Below, in pieces: positions 1 to 10,374 of a stretch of 64,000 nt of DNA. The stretch comes from Peronospora farinosa. Lineage: Eukaryota; Oomycota; Peronosporomycetes; Peronosporales; Peronosporaceae. How positions within the stretch are numbered: position 1 is the first letter of the stretch; the number at the start of each line of letters is the position of its first letter. The stretch is taken from the NCBI GenBank assembly GCA_947646735.1, contig CANTFK010000736.1, forward strand, positions 62,001-126,000, written 5' to 3'. The notes beneath the pieces were generated by a model. The model did no database searches. It was not told the origin of the DNA and saw nothing but the letters and a program-made list of their open reading frames with translations. A program made the translations under genes and the position numbers.

Positions 1-2349
1 TATAAACTATGCGATCATTCATCGATAGATCTTTATCGCTCCCATACAATAGCCAAGTATAATCTATAGAATATGATTTCCGCCGTGTAAATGGTCCACA
101 TTATGATCACTTTCAATATTGTTGATCAAATTATTCTTGATCGACTTCACCACATCCTAATATAGACTTCTTGAGGTCTCTCTCGGGATGACCTACCTCG
201 AACAGTTCCTCTTGTTTGTCAGAGCCGGGCTTTGAGGAAATCGTAAGAAATCCATATAAATCATTATCTAACAGCCGCTAATAGATCTGCGGCGCATTTT
301 TCAGTCCACACTGCATTCTTCTTCACTCGAACAACCCAAACGGAGTCACAAATGTGGAAATCAAACGAGCCCTTTCAGTCATACTAACTACCCAAAAACC
401 ACTGGACATGTCAAGCGAGCAATACCAAAAGGCTTTTCCAAATCTTCCAACAATTCGTTAACGAGAGGCATAGGGTACACCATGAGGCGTGTCAGATCGT
501 TCACCATCCGGTAATCGATACAAAACCTTATACCCACTCAATTCTTATTGACGGATACTTACAATTGGGCTGGCCCATGGTGAGGTAGAATTATGGATGA
601 TCTTAGACGATAGCAGGCCCTTAATTAGGTCCGACAGCTTCTCCCTCAACTGAGGGGCCACTTTCCGTACACGTTGGGCGATAGGCCGTGCATTTCCCAC
701 ATCGATGTCGCACACCGCTCCTCGGGCTGCCGGTGGTTACGCGTTGCCTTTTCCCATCAACAGATGTCGTTTCTGCCAAATGATCTGGCGGAGACGGTCC
801 ACTTGTTCCTTTGGAGTTACACCAAGGTCTGGGATTTGGATATCTTCCATCGTGACTTCGTCTGTAGAAGGAGCGTCCTCGGGGATAATCGAACAGTTTT
901 TTGTCAATATCTTCCGCGCATAGCTCTCCACTCATGTGGACCCAGACCTGGTCGTCGGACGTATTCGCCCCGGCTTATTATCTTGTTAGCCCCTCCGTGA
1001 TTGGACCTTCTCCATCCCGAACTCGTCAATTCTTGGGGCTTCTTTGCTCAGGCTGACTTCTGCTGGTTGGTTCCCGTCAAAAGTATCTTCTCCTACCGCT
1101 GAGTCCGGCAGTGCTGACTCAAGACTCCTCGGATGAACACTCAGCACAGTAGTTAACATTGAGGCTTGGGCTCCTGTTCGTGAGAATATTCTTTCTGGGG
1201 TCTTATACTGGGGTTTTTCGACCATGTGACCTTGGTATTCTTCTTCTTGAAAGGGTTCGGAGTCTTCTTCGTCAGTGGTAGCTTTGTAGGACAGGTTCTG
1301 CTATTCAGCATACCTCCTAGAACCTACTGACACAAATCCTTGAGATCGAGGGACCCGGTCCTTGGTTATCTAAAGCACAGTTTGGTGTCTTCATGCAGAA
1401 GTAAGTCCTTGTCACTAACATTGGTGACCCTTAGACACTGGCGTCGTCCATACCCATGTACCATTGTGGTCACCCATCGTTCCCCACGGGTAATCCATAA
1501 TTTTCCACTGATCTGATACAAATCTCCTCAATGGAACTTCCACTTACTTATTCACTGACATATTCACATACTGGCCCAATTTCACTTCCGAAATATGTCC
1601 GCTATACAAGATCTTGCGACCTGCCAGCTGGATTCGCACTTCATCTGGTAATCAAATAGTCCATCTTCCATGTTAAATCGTATTTCGGCTGGCACCATAA
1701 AATCCATTCCCAAGAGTGCACCCTGACCAACCAGGGGACCAACCCATACGTCGAAAAATATCCCAATACTCCATTAAGCGTATCTTCACCTTTGTTCGTC
1801 CTTACGTGGTATATACCACTTCTCCAATACCAACACACTCTTGTCTCTCGCTCGTATCGATTTGGCAGCCTACCTTACCAGCAAAGGCGGTATCCAAGAT
1901 AGATACCTCGGCACCAGAATCGAAGGGCAGATTTGCGCGAGTATTGTTGACCATCCCAGAGGCCTTGGCCTGCTTAAACCACTTTTTTGGAACATGATGT
2001 TTCCAGTATCCTCTTGATTCTCCCGGCAATAGTTCCAGCATCATCACCGGATCTTCCCGTATATATTCATTGGATATACGTGCATTGGCCACAACAGCTA
2101 AAGAATAAAGACAGCAGTCCGATGAATTTCCAACCGATTCTTTCTCCTTAACGAAATTCTCCGCCGGGTGCTTCTCCACAAATGCATAAAAATGTAGCAA
2201 TCAGAACGCTCGGCTCGTACCAGATTCAAACCTGGCGAGAATTCTAATTTAACACCTTCTCGGCAGCCTCCGGCAGCTGCCCCGCATGCTTGGTCGGGCT
2301 GTACCATTGGCGAATCAAGTTGTAGAACGTCTCCATCTGGCACTTCCAC
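1..2349 (-). pseudogene. Ty3/gypsy pol fragment (protease to RT), decayed
   Basis: Broken frames on the minus strand match the Pol protein at 12793-18066. The segment 1802-2200 holds the retropepsin-like aspartic protease with DSGAE, where the intact copy has DTGAE, followed by the GESRGYWK...KWFKQAKASG context. Pieces at 986-1225 and 621-935 match the acidic linker before RT. Sequence at 150-560 matches RT around the LDMASGFWVVSMTERA and PFGLKNAP motifs, with frameshifts. It continues beyond the left edge. Not functional. Confidence 0.8.
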
Positions 2350-4724
2350 GCGTCGTGGATCTTGTTACAACCGCTACACATAGATAAACAGCGGCCGGCC
2401 GGGTCCCCCTTCTTTCCATATCGTTCGCATACTAGTCGCTTCCAACAGTCCAGGTCCCCATGCTTCTTGGATCTACAATGGGTACACTTCGTCAGCGGGG
2501 CCTTCGGGCCCGGTCTTTGTCCGGGGCCCTCCGGCGCACATCGGCCCCGATCTGGATTCGGGTTCTGATGGTCTCGAGGTCCATCCACGTCCCAAGTCCT
2601 ACCAGTGTGGGCTTTGGTCTCCGCCGCATAAATTCGTCTCAGGTCTCCCTCCCCCTCAGATCCACTGGAGCTGGACTCTTGGTCACCTTCGCTTCCCGAT
2701 GTAGCTCGGATGGCTTGGACAGGACGTCTTGGTTGATTTTTGGTATACTCTTGGTCAAGGGGGGGGGGGGGTCGGGGCCTTTTAACGAAACTTGCTGGAG
2801 CCGAACAGGACCTTTCCGTGACGCGCCTTCGCTCGCTGGCGCGCTAGCAGAACTTCTTTCAGGTCATCTGCATACGAAATTCAAAGCATGGTGAGCTGGT
2901 CCGCCAGTTAGCGATCGTCCAAAGTTTCCACGTAATGTTCTACATGTTCACGTTTTACCTAAGGGGGCCAGTTTAATTTTCAATTTGGCTCTGAGCCCCG
3001 CCACATTCAAACGGTACAAGTATTCCAGTGGTGACTCGTCGGATCTCTTCCTTGCGTGATAATACTTCCGGGCCACAGACAAACCTAGGCCACAAAAGTG
3101 AGCGAAATTCTTGCAAAAGTAGCTTTCCGTCGCCACGTACCGTACGACCCAGTTGTCGGTACCAGTTCTGAGCCGAACCCGTGAGAAGGCCCCCAAAAAT
3201 AAGACATTTTTCACTGTCTGGGGTTTGGTCTCAGATAAATGCAGTCTTCACTTCGGAGCTCCAGCTTCGGGCACGGTCTTCATCATGGTCCCTCCCGTCG
3301 ATTTTTTAAAGTCCGATAAGGCCGACACTCGTATATGGGGAATAACCGTAGGGGCACCACCTGCTGTAGCCGTGGCCACAGTCGCTCGTGCCGAGGTAGC
3401 CGGAGACGTCAAATCATTCGTATCGTACTCTCCATTAGAAGACTCTTCTGACTCCATGTTCACAACCGGAAATTCACGTGGTGACCCCGGGTGATCGGCT
3501 CTCTGGGAGGGCCCAGGGAAAGTAAACCTCGGCCCCTCATGATCTGTCCTCTGTCCGATGCGTTTCGGGTGGGCCCCAGCTCTTTTAGGAACTTGGCCAT
3601 CGCCTTTTCGAAATACGACTGGAGAGCACCAGGGGACCCTTACCCAGGCTTTACATTCTGATCAATTGCTGTGCCCAACGACCCTGGCTCCACTTTGCAC
3701 CGGGCTCCTGTCAAATCTTCACGTACTTGTGGCTGGGCCCTCGGGATCGCTGCATCCATCTTTCCTGTTTCGAGAATTCCTGCTTCGAGCAACGCTGCAC
3801 CGGTTGGCCCCAGCTGCATCCGATCCACTGTATCCATTAGGGTTGAGACCATAGACAAAGTGGCCGACTCGTACTGAGACCTCGGTGATGATGTATCGTG
3901 GGAACCTGCTGAAGAGCCTAGGCCAGGAACAGCTGCTGTGCCCACATGACGGGGTACCTCCTTGGGGGGAATCTCACCCACTAACGCCTTGATATGACTA
4001 TGCAAGGCTACCAGGGTCTTCTTCAGGGTCTCAAACCCAGAATCAAAGAGGGTCTCAGCAGTAAAATTTCCAGCGGCCATCCCGGTTTCGTGAAGCAGGT
4101 TCATCAGGGCCTTGAGAACCTCCAGGTCTGTCGTTGCGATGGGCAGGGCCGTTGTCGGGCCATGGACCTGGTCTAGTAGCTTGACCTTGAGCGTCTCCAT
4201 CACCGGATCCTTTCGCAAAAACGTCTTCAACTTGCTCTGGTGATATGCTTTTTCCAGGTCCTCTTCCGTCCAATCCCTGCTAGCCACACCTTGGCTCTCT
4301 CCCGACTCGTCCGTCGTGTCTCCGCCTTTCGGTGCCTTCAACTTGGCATTCTTCTTTTTCTTGTTCTTAGGCACCGATGTTTCTTGAGTAGTGGCTCGAT
4401 AGACTTGTTTCGGGGTCCCTTGCTTTTTAGCTTTCGCTGTCAAACTTGGGACCCCTGGACCATAAAATTTATTATGGCCCATGTTGTCTTCTTTAATGAG
4501 ACGAAAGGAGGAGTTTTCACTTTTTTTATATCCCACCTTGACCTCTTAGCAGAGCTCCTCCCCGAGCTCTGCAGATCCTTTGATCCTTCTTCCCCTTTTA
4601 TCACTGGCGATCCGGGTTCCAGTGTCTTGGTCGTCCCTTAATACCTCTTGACCGTTGTCTTTTCTTCTTCGTGGGAATCACGGTGAATTCCCGCGTCTCC
4701 CGAAGATCCAGGCACGCGCACCAT
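2244..4724 (-). pseudogene. Ty3/gypsy gag fragment, family A, decayed
   Basis: Three open pieces line up with the intact Gag at 18003-20525. Segment 3640-4536 is the lysine-rich N-terminal part (AKKQGTPKQ... and TEEDLEKAYHQSKLKTFLRKDPVMETL). Segment 2948-3214 is the capsid part (VARKYYHARKRSDESPLEYLYRLNVAGLRAK). Segment 2244-2588 is the C-terminal zinc-knuckle region (CTHCRSKKHGDLDCWKRLVCERYGKKGDPAGRC), in which the second knuckle has lost a Cys (CERY) and its His. The original start would be the ATG next to the primer-binding site at about 4724. Frameshifts separate the pieces, and a 12-G run near 2760 sits in one gap. Confidence 0.75.
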
Positions 4725-5670
4725 TGTGGTGGAGTGGATTCTCAAACGACGTGAGAGAACCACTAACACACACATCGCCGGGCTGCCGACTTACGGAGGG
4801 GGTACCCCGATACTGTGCCGCGTCAACCTTGGGTCTCATCTTGGGTACCCGTCGGCTCGGCTGGTCTTGCTCCTCGTTAGACGCAGAAGAATTATAGAAA
4901 TGGTCCTTGTATGGAGGCCCACGAGTGGATATACTTCACTCGGACCCAGGGTTCTTGGGCTCAATCGACTGTGTCGAGAGCAATGCACCTGGTACTACGT
5001 ACCCCCTTCGGAGTCTAACGGTTTCTTGGTCCTTGGACCCCTTTCTCTTGTTCCCCGTAGGTAAACCGCTTCCTGTAGCGGGTGTTGGGTGCTTTTTTTG
5101 ACACTTACTTGACACCTCAGGCCAACTATACTGAGGTTCAATTTGCGTAGCTTGAGCCGTCTAACACCTGCTGACGTCGGGGGGGGGGCTAAAGGGTATC
5201 CCGCCCGGAAGAGGTGGAGCGACGTAGAAGCTAGGAGGAGGCGCTTGGAGCTGCCACGTGTAAAGCAAATTCGAGTGTGTTTATTTATCTTATACTTTGT
5301 ATGCTTTTCTTGCCTAACTCTAACCCTTTGATCCGGATAGTGCCACGTGTCGACTTTTGGAGGAAGAACTGGCTCCTTGGTACCTATACTTTCTGAAATC
5401 TTCGATATTCCGTGTACCGTTTCTGCATCCTCGGCATTGGGCCCTGGTAACCTATACCCTGGTACCCTGTACCCTGGGTCCTGTACCATGGGGCCTGTGC
5501 TGGCTCTGGACGTCTGGGTCCTTATATTCGTAATGAGGCTGGGGCCTGGTGTGAGGTTGTAGATCTGCGAGGCCGTGTTGTGGTCACTCCCTCGGGAGAG
5601 TGACCAGAAATTATCTTGCTCTCTGTTCCCATTTTCTTTAATCTCTGATTTCCCTTGGCACTTCACCACA
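4725..5670 (-). repeat. 5' LTR of family A copy 1
   Basis: Starts TGTGGTGGAGTGG and ends CACTTCACCACA on the plus strand, the same termini as the LTRs of the intact element at 9435 and 20526. The left edge directly follows a 12-nt sequence, GCACGCGCACCA, that is the complement of the primer-binding site. Length is 946 bp. It contains the conserved GGAGGGGGTACCCCGAT block at about 4795 and a G-run near 5180. Confidence 0.85.
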
Positions 5671-5738
5671 CAAACGATAGCATGCATCGGAAGTGCTTCG
5701 TTTTTCAAATTATTGCGGCTAGCATAAAGTCTTTGAAA

Positions 5739-6603
5739 TCAAGCCTCATTACCAACGCTTAAGACGTTGGTAATAAACGCGTTCCAAGATTGGAGGAACG
5801 CGTCGGCCTCACGCTTCTTGTGTGGGCCATACCATCGATGCTCAAGGAACACATCGATGTAATAATCGTTCTCAGTGCGAAAGTTCTTCGCACTGGCGTC
5901 AAGGCCGTGAAGCTTTGACGCATCAAACAACGGTATGGGGAACCGTTCGTTGGTCTATCCAGACCAACGATCAAGCAGATGCTTAGGTAGCATCCATGGA
6001 TTGCGATTAGGAGCAAGGCGCAATACGTTGCGGTCTAAAGCCTCCTGCGTGGTGTCAACAGAAATACCGACACCACGAGCATTAGTGTCAACAGAAGTAC
6101 CGACACTATGAGCATTGATGTCAGTAGAAGCACTGACATCACCCTTACGGTCCCCACCCGAGTCACTATCCTTCGACTCGTTTGGCGAGTCGTCTGATTC
6201 ATCAGACGACCCGAACATTTCACGATACATTGATTCACTCAATGTACCACGATCCCTCTTCGTAACATTCGACGACGAGGTATCACCCCGGGAAGAGCCC
6301 GGGAGTGGAATAGGTAACTTTGAGCCGGATGCGTCATCCGACTCACCAGAGTAGTCAACGACTAACTCTGGGTCAACATCTTCACGTGGTGAAGCGCTAC
6401 GTGAACCTGAAACAGGCGTTGCAGGCTGATGTTGACTTCCAGGAGACACATTAGTGTCTGCTGGCTGAAACTATGAAGCCTCAGTAGCGGCTGCACACAG
6501 GCGTGCAGATGAACTCTTTGCCGCCTTGGCGGCGACGCGCATTGAATTGGTCATTGCGTTGCAGTTGTTGGAACATAAAAACTCTAAGTGCTCCCTTCCC
6601 ATG
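5739..6603 (-). pseudogene. Antisense accessory ORF of a Ty3-like element, broken
   Basis: Reading leftward from the ATG at 6603 gives an Ala/Ser-rich start, one stop near 6475, then a Ser/Asp-rich stretch (5955-6449) with VDYSGESDD and an imperfect repeat around VGTSVDTNARGVGISVDT. After a frameshift near 5955 the frame continues as FPIPLFDASKL... with a helical tail (KKREADAFLQSWNAF) ending at 5739. The tail loosely resembles the C-terminal part of the intact ORF at 10371-12599 (ARANSFLASYYNAR), which hints at common descent. Function unknown. Confidence 0.5.
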
Positions 6604-6651
6604 GTCACTAAATAGTCACTAATGTGACTATTGGTTGAAGGGGGGGGGTGA

Positions 6652-7109
6652 TGTAACGGGGTGAGCCCGTTACATAATATTGACACTTATATGAAGTGTC
6701 AATAAAATATTATTATAACTAATAATATTTGACAATATTACCTTTTCTTTTAATATTGTTCCTAGATCTCCTTGAAGTTGGAGATTCCCTCTCATTGGTT
6801 GGTATAGGCCATCATATCAACCAACGCGCTGACCAATGATCGATGGACGCGCGCAATGAATGGAGGGCACGAAGGTAGCATACATATTTGTACTTTAATA
6901 AAGTTAAGACAAGGTTATTTATGATTTAGTTTTATTAAATAGTTAAACTATATTAAATACAGTTCTCTTTTCCCTACTTCTAAGCGTGTTGTTATACAGT
7001 AAATCTTCCTCTGCCTCTTGTGTAAGAGGTTTTGAGGTACCCGCTTTCACTGTTATTAGTGAAGGTAGACTATACTGTTATCAGTATAGTCGGAGGGTGC
7101 CCCATTACA
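6652..7109 (+). repeat. LTR (458 bp) of a Ty3-like element
   Basis: Begins TGTAACGGGG and ends CCCATTACA, giving a TGTAA...TTACA terminal inverted repeat. It sits directly downstream of a polypurine tract. It contains short palindromic blocks such as GACACTT...AAGTGTC near 6680. No second copy was found in the window and no target duplication is visible. Confidence 0.6.
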
Positions 7110-7259
7110 ACAACTAAGAAGTGTCCTACTGTCTATATACAAGAAAGTAGTAACTACTCGGTCGACAGTACAATATCAGAGGCTGATGTCTGATATGTGC
7201 TACATTCGTGTGGGTACTTATGACGGGTATTAACACTTAAAACATATCGAGAAAACGAA

Positions 7260-7740
7260 ATGCGCAAGGTAAAGCGTGCCGATATCACACGCAAGTTACG
7301 ATTAAGGGATGTCAGCAAGAGTTTGGTATTCAATTCTGGGAAACCTACGCTCCAGTAGCGAAGGCTGAGTCAGTAAAATTGTTTTTTATTCTAGCTCTAT
7401 TATTGGGCCTGCATTGTCGCCAAATTGATTTTGTGAAAGCGTTTTTGAATGGGCTTCTCGATGATGTCGACATTTATATGGAAAAGCCCAATTACTTTGA
7501 TGATGGTTCTGGTCAAGTTTTAAAGCTGTTACAAAGTCTATATGGCTTACGACAAGCACCTCCTATCTAAATACAAAATGCTGGACGAGTATCTGAGAAA
7601 GTTGTGCGATCGTTTCGATATTTAGTCCAATGCACGCGTCCATAAATTGACAACGCGATGCGAACGCTGGGAAAATTTCTCAATTGTTATACAAATGATC
7701 ACTATGTCTTGGTGAATTACGTGTATCTCTATTTGAAATG
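7260..7740 (+). pseudogene. Ty1/copia pol remnant (RT, RNase H edge)
   Basis: A plus-strand frame reads ...GCQQEFGIQFWETYAPVAKAESVKL... and then FVKAFLNGLLDD...YMEKP...LLQSLYGLRQAP. These are hallmark copia RT motifs (T.AP.A, D.K.AFL.G, LYGL.QA). A second piece at 7610-7730 reads LVQCTRP..DNAMRTLGKF, the segment between RT and RNase H in copia. The part between them, including the YVDD box, is deleted. It is unlike the complete copia element at 34823-40047, so it is another lineage. Non-functional. Confidence 0.75.
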
Positions 7741-8775
7741 TCGATGCGTTTACATACACATTCTTCGAAACCACAAAGCCATTCTCCTCTGCGATATACG
7801 CATTATTCGACACGACCCCATCGCATCCTGCGCTGGCCTATCGTTCGATCACGACCCGAACCCATCGCAGCCTGTGCTGAACTTGCCGTTCGTGGACGTG
7901 ACGGGGAGCACTGGTCCCTGCTAATCTCGTCGAGTTACGGCACATGTTAAAAATTGTACCAGTGCCTACTAGCGATACCACATCACCAGACATCAGAGAC
8001 AACAAAGTGGGAGTGTGACGAAGTATAAGATGTCGTGTCCCTGATTCTGGGGGGGGGGGGCATCGAACAGATGGTCGTATGATGCGGGGACGCATCGTTA
8101 ATGTTGACAGTTAACTTATAACCGTTGTTATCTACTTAGTCTAGTCTAACAGAGAGGATTTTCAACAACAAGATTCTTCCCTCCTCAATTCCAAAGTTGC
8201 TCAGTGGTAAGCAAATATATCTCCTGCTCTGTATCAATTCGTGAAACTCAGTCTCAAGAGCTTTAATCTATTGTTGGGCATCCGTGGCACCCAAAGCCTC
8301 GGTAACTGACATGGAATCAAGCAGTTCATTCACTGCTTGAAATACTACAGAAAAAGTATTATTCAAAAAAGAATACACATATATAGATAAAAAATATGTG
8401 TTTAAAAAATATAAAAAATGTTAATTTTATTTCCAATTAAAAAAATTGAAGATTATGACTTTAATATACAAAGCATATTTTCATTTAATATATTGGATAT
8501 ACTGTAGGGCTGCAAGTTAATCAGTGGGAAGTAAGTGTTCCAATTGCTCTTTGTTGTTAACCATACAGAACGGCAAGACTCACCTGCACAGTGTTATAAG
8601 TGTGACAGGTTATGATACTCCAAACGTTGGCGGGCCAAAATGGGCTGGCGAGCCTAGAAGCGTATTGTTGAGGGATGATTTGACGAGATTAGCAGGGACT
8701 AATACTCAGTCGTCAGGTCCAAAAATGACAAGGCCAGCACAGGCTGTGATGTGGTCGTGTCGTGATCAAAAATAA
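7741..8775. other. Unassigned stretch with possible copia LTR scrap and G12 tract
   Basis: No convincing gene. A run of 12 G lies at about 8049-8060. At 8102-8167 a 66-bp segment is bounded by TGTTGA and TCAACA, which could be the edge of a copia LTR following the RT remnant. AT-rich sequence fills 8340-8520. An 83-codon frame at 8524-8775 has no recognisable domain and is interrupted by an LTR remnant immediately after. Confidence 0.4.
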
Positions 8776-9121
8776 ATAGGAATTTAAGACTGACTTATAT
8801 TTAAAGTTTTTAACTATATATAAGTTTAACTAATGATTGGCTAATTATGCGAAGATTGGATACGCGTCTCTTTAACAGCGTATCCTTACGTGCGAGCTTT
8901 AAATATATTCAAGCTCGCTGATGACGTCTGTCTGAAGTGTCACCATGATGCACAGTCCCAGCTGGCGTCATCTTCGTTGAATGTGAATCCATCCATGGAT
9001 TTCACATCACGAGGGTGGAGTGCCGCACCCAAGTGGCAGACTTAAGGTACCTCGTACGCATTTAGGTATGTCCGTTGAGTATTCGATACTTAACGAAATC
9101 TATAACTATTAGACTGTTACA
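8776..9121 (-). repeat. Partial LTR, family C type, reverse orientation
   Basis: The segment from GAATTTAAGACTGACTTATATTTAA to CTGTTACA is the reverse complement of the first ~350 bp of the LTRs at 22135-22733 and 43822-44407. Shared blocks are ACGCGTCTCTTTAACAGCGTATCC, AAGCTCGCTGATGACGTC and the GTGAATCCAT...ATGGATTCAC hairpin. The far end is missing, so this is a truncated solo LTR. It breaks into the dispersed repeat at 9122-9330. Confidence 0.75.
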
Positions 9122-9330
9122 CACCGAGCACCTTAACTGATTCTTTTCTCTATGGTAATTATGTTTGACATATCTCCTTCCACCACCCTTCACAGGTAAC
9201 GAGACACCGGCGAGCATCCTTGTATACCACCAACCATATAACAAAGACCAACACAATATAGCATCGATTAAAGCCCAGCTTCATATATGACTTGCCATTC
9301 GCCACAGGCTGAGATCTTCACTTATCATGA
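9122..9330 (-). repeat. Dispersed repeat copy 1 (matches 43140-43345, opposite strand)
   Basis: This stretch is the diverged reverse complement of 43140-43345. Shared blocks include CAACACAATATAGCATCGAT, GCTGAGATCT and the sequence around CACAGGTAACGAG. On the minus strand it encodes MLAGVSLPVKGGGRRYVKH and so on; the other copy reads MLAGISLFVKGERRRYVKH. The substitutions are mostly conservative, so it could be a remnant of a coding exon. The family is unknown. Confidence 0.6.
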
Positions 9331-10149
9331 AGCCTTTATTTTGGCATAGCACTTGGACTTGGCACTTGGACTTAAAACTCGAACTTGGACTTGCTTGTAA
9401 TTTTAAACCTTCACATGCAGAAAAGCATCTACCTTGTGGTGGAGTGGGTTCTCAAAATTGTATGATGAGACCCCAAACCACTCACTGTGCCGGACTGCCG
9501 ACTGTCGGAGGGGGTACCCCGATGCCGCGTATGAACCTTCTCTCACCTTGTGTACCCGTCGGCTGGCGGGTTGCACTCTTCGGAGGACTTGGTGACGATG
9601 TAGATGTCTGCCTTGAGGGAGGTAGACCTGGGGGGGGCCTCGAGTGGATATGCTTCACTCGGTGGGCCGGTAGGTGGCCACTCGATCGACCTTGTCGAGA
9701 GTGGACTTAGAGCCAAATTCTTCAGGGGCGCTTGTCGTCCCTGGCCTTTTCCTTCTTGTTTCAGGGGTATTAACCACCTGACCTTTACGTTGCTCCCGGA
9801 CCTTGAGGTGAGGGAGACCGCTTCCGATAGCGGGTCTTGGGGGGGGGGGTGTTGCTACTCGAACGAGCTCACAGGCCAAATATATCCTGGAGCTCTATTC
9901 GCCCTTGAACTTCGCTACACAACTGTCTTCGACGGGGGGCCAAAATATATCCCTTCCCGGAACAGTGAGTAACTTAGAACAAGTCCTTCTTGGGTGACGG
10001 AGTCGTGCCACGTAGATCGCAAATTGAGTAGTATTTAATATAGTCCTATCCTTTTACCTCCTTTACTCTATCCTTGCCTGAAGCTCTGATTCCTTGCGTC
10101 GACTAGTCTGATCCTTGTATTAACTGGTACGGAGTGGCTGAACCCCGAG

Positions 10150-10374
10150 GGGCCGAGGTCGACTGATGAGGGACCCAGGTCTACCAATGAGGGACCGGGT
10201 CGACCAAAGAGGGGCCGAGGTCGACCGATGAGGGACCGGGTCGACCAACGAGGGACCGGGTCTACCAATGAGGGACCCAGGTCTACCAATGAGGGACCCA
10301 GGTCGACCGATGAGGGACCGGGTCGACCAATGAGGGACCCGGGTCTACCAACGAGGGGCCAGGTCGATCAATGA
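10150..10374 (+). repeat. LTR tandem array, 11 units of 20-21 bp
   Basis: Units follow the consensus GGACCGGGTCGACCAATGAG, with variants GGACCCAGGTCTACCAATGAG and GGGCCGAGGTCGACCGATGAG. Each has a GTCGAC or GTCTAC core and most end in ATGAG. The last ATGAG is the start of the antisense ORF. The array is also present at 21240-21464 in the other LTR. A decayed echo of two units (CCAACGAGGGGCTGGGCCGACCATTGAGG) lies at about 12728-12756, past the antisense ORF. Confidence 0.9.
10310..10374 (+). promoter_or_regulatory. Chain of upstream mini-ORFs ending on the antisense ORF start
   Basis: Because the repeat ends CAATGAG, a frame opened by one unit's ATG can close on a TGA that overlaps the ATG of a later unit (ATGA). 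The frame 10310-10333 is seven codons and its TGA overlaps the ATG at 10330. The frame 10330-10374 is 14 codons and its TGA (10372-10374) overlaps the ATG of the 742-codon ORF at 10371. The frames are seen directly. Coupled termination and reinitiation is inference. Confidence 0.55.

Larger units (their letters stand above)
1..5670 (-). mobile_element. Decayed Ty3/gypsy element, family A (copy 1), truncated by window edge
   Basis: Remains of a minus-strand LTR retrotransposon of the same family as the intact element at 9435-21672. Its 5' LTR (4725-5670) lies on the right, followed leftward by a primer-binding-site remnant, a broken gag, and pol as far as the start of RT at the window edge. 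Matching blocks include the PR region (DSGAE), the capsid segment near 3000-3100 and the zinc knuckle near 2350-2470. Many stops and frameshifts make it non-autonomous. The LTR is 946 bp, shorter than the 1147 bp of the intact copy, and clearly diverged, so this is an older insertion. Confidence 0.85.
5739..7109 (+). mobile_element. 3' end of a plus-strand Ty3-like element (antisense ORF + LTR)
   Basis: An LTR (6652-7109) is preceded by a purine tract (GAAGGGGGGGG, 6638-6648). That is how a plus-strand element ends. Left of the tract, on the minus strand, is a broken Ser/Asp-rich ORF at 5739-6603. This is the same arrangement as the 3' ends of the Ty3 elements at 9435, 22808 and 43822. No pol remains on the left, where the fragment abuts the family A LTR that ends at 5670. 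Assignment to Ty3 is by architecture only. Confidence 0.6.

Noticed and set aside
2757..2772. Long G runs (also near 5180, 6641, 8049, 9840, 20930, 63197) as G-quadruplex regulators
   Set aside because: They are single homopolymers in non-coding or decayed DNA and vary in length between the two LTRs of one element; slippage or sequencing noise explains them.
8190..8345. Minus-strand peptide with helical look (AVNELLDSMSVTEALGATDAQQ) near the LTR scrap
   Set aside because: Interrupted by a stop, too short and no family recognised; not enough to call a gene.
10150..10374. Tandem array considered as a satellite or centromeric repeat
   Set aside because: It is confined to LTRs of one family and short; it is part of the element.
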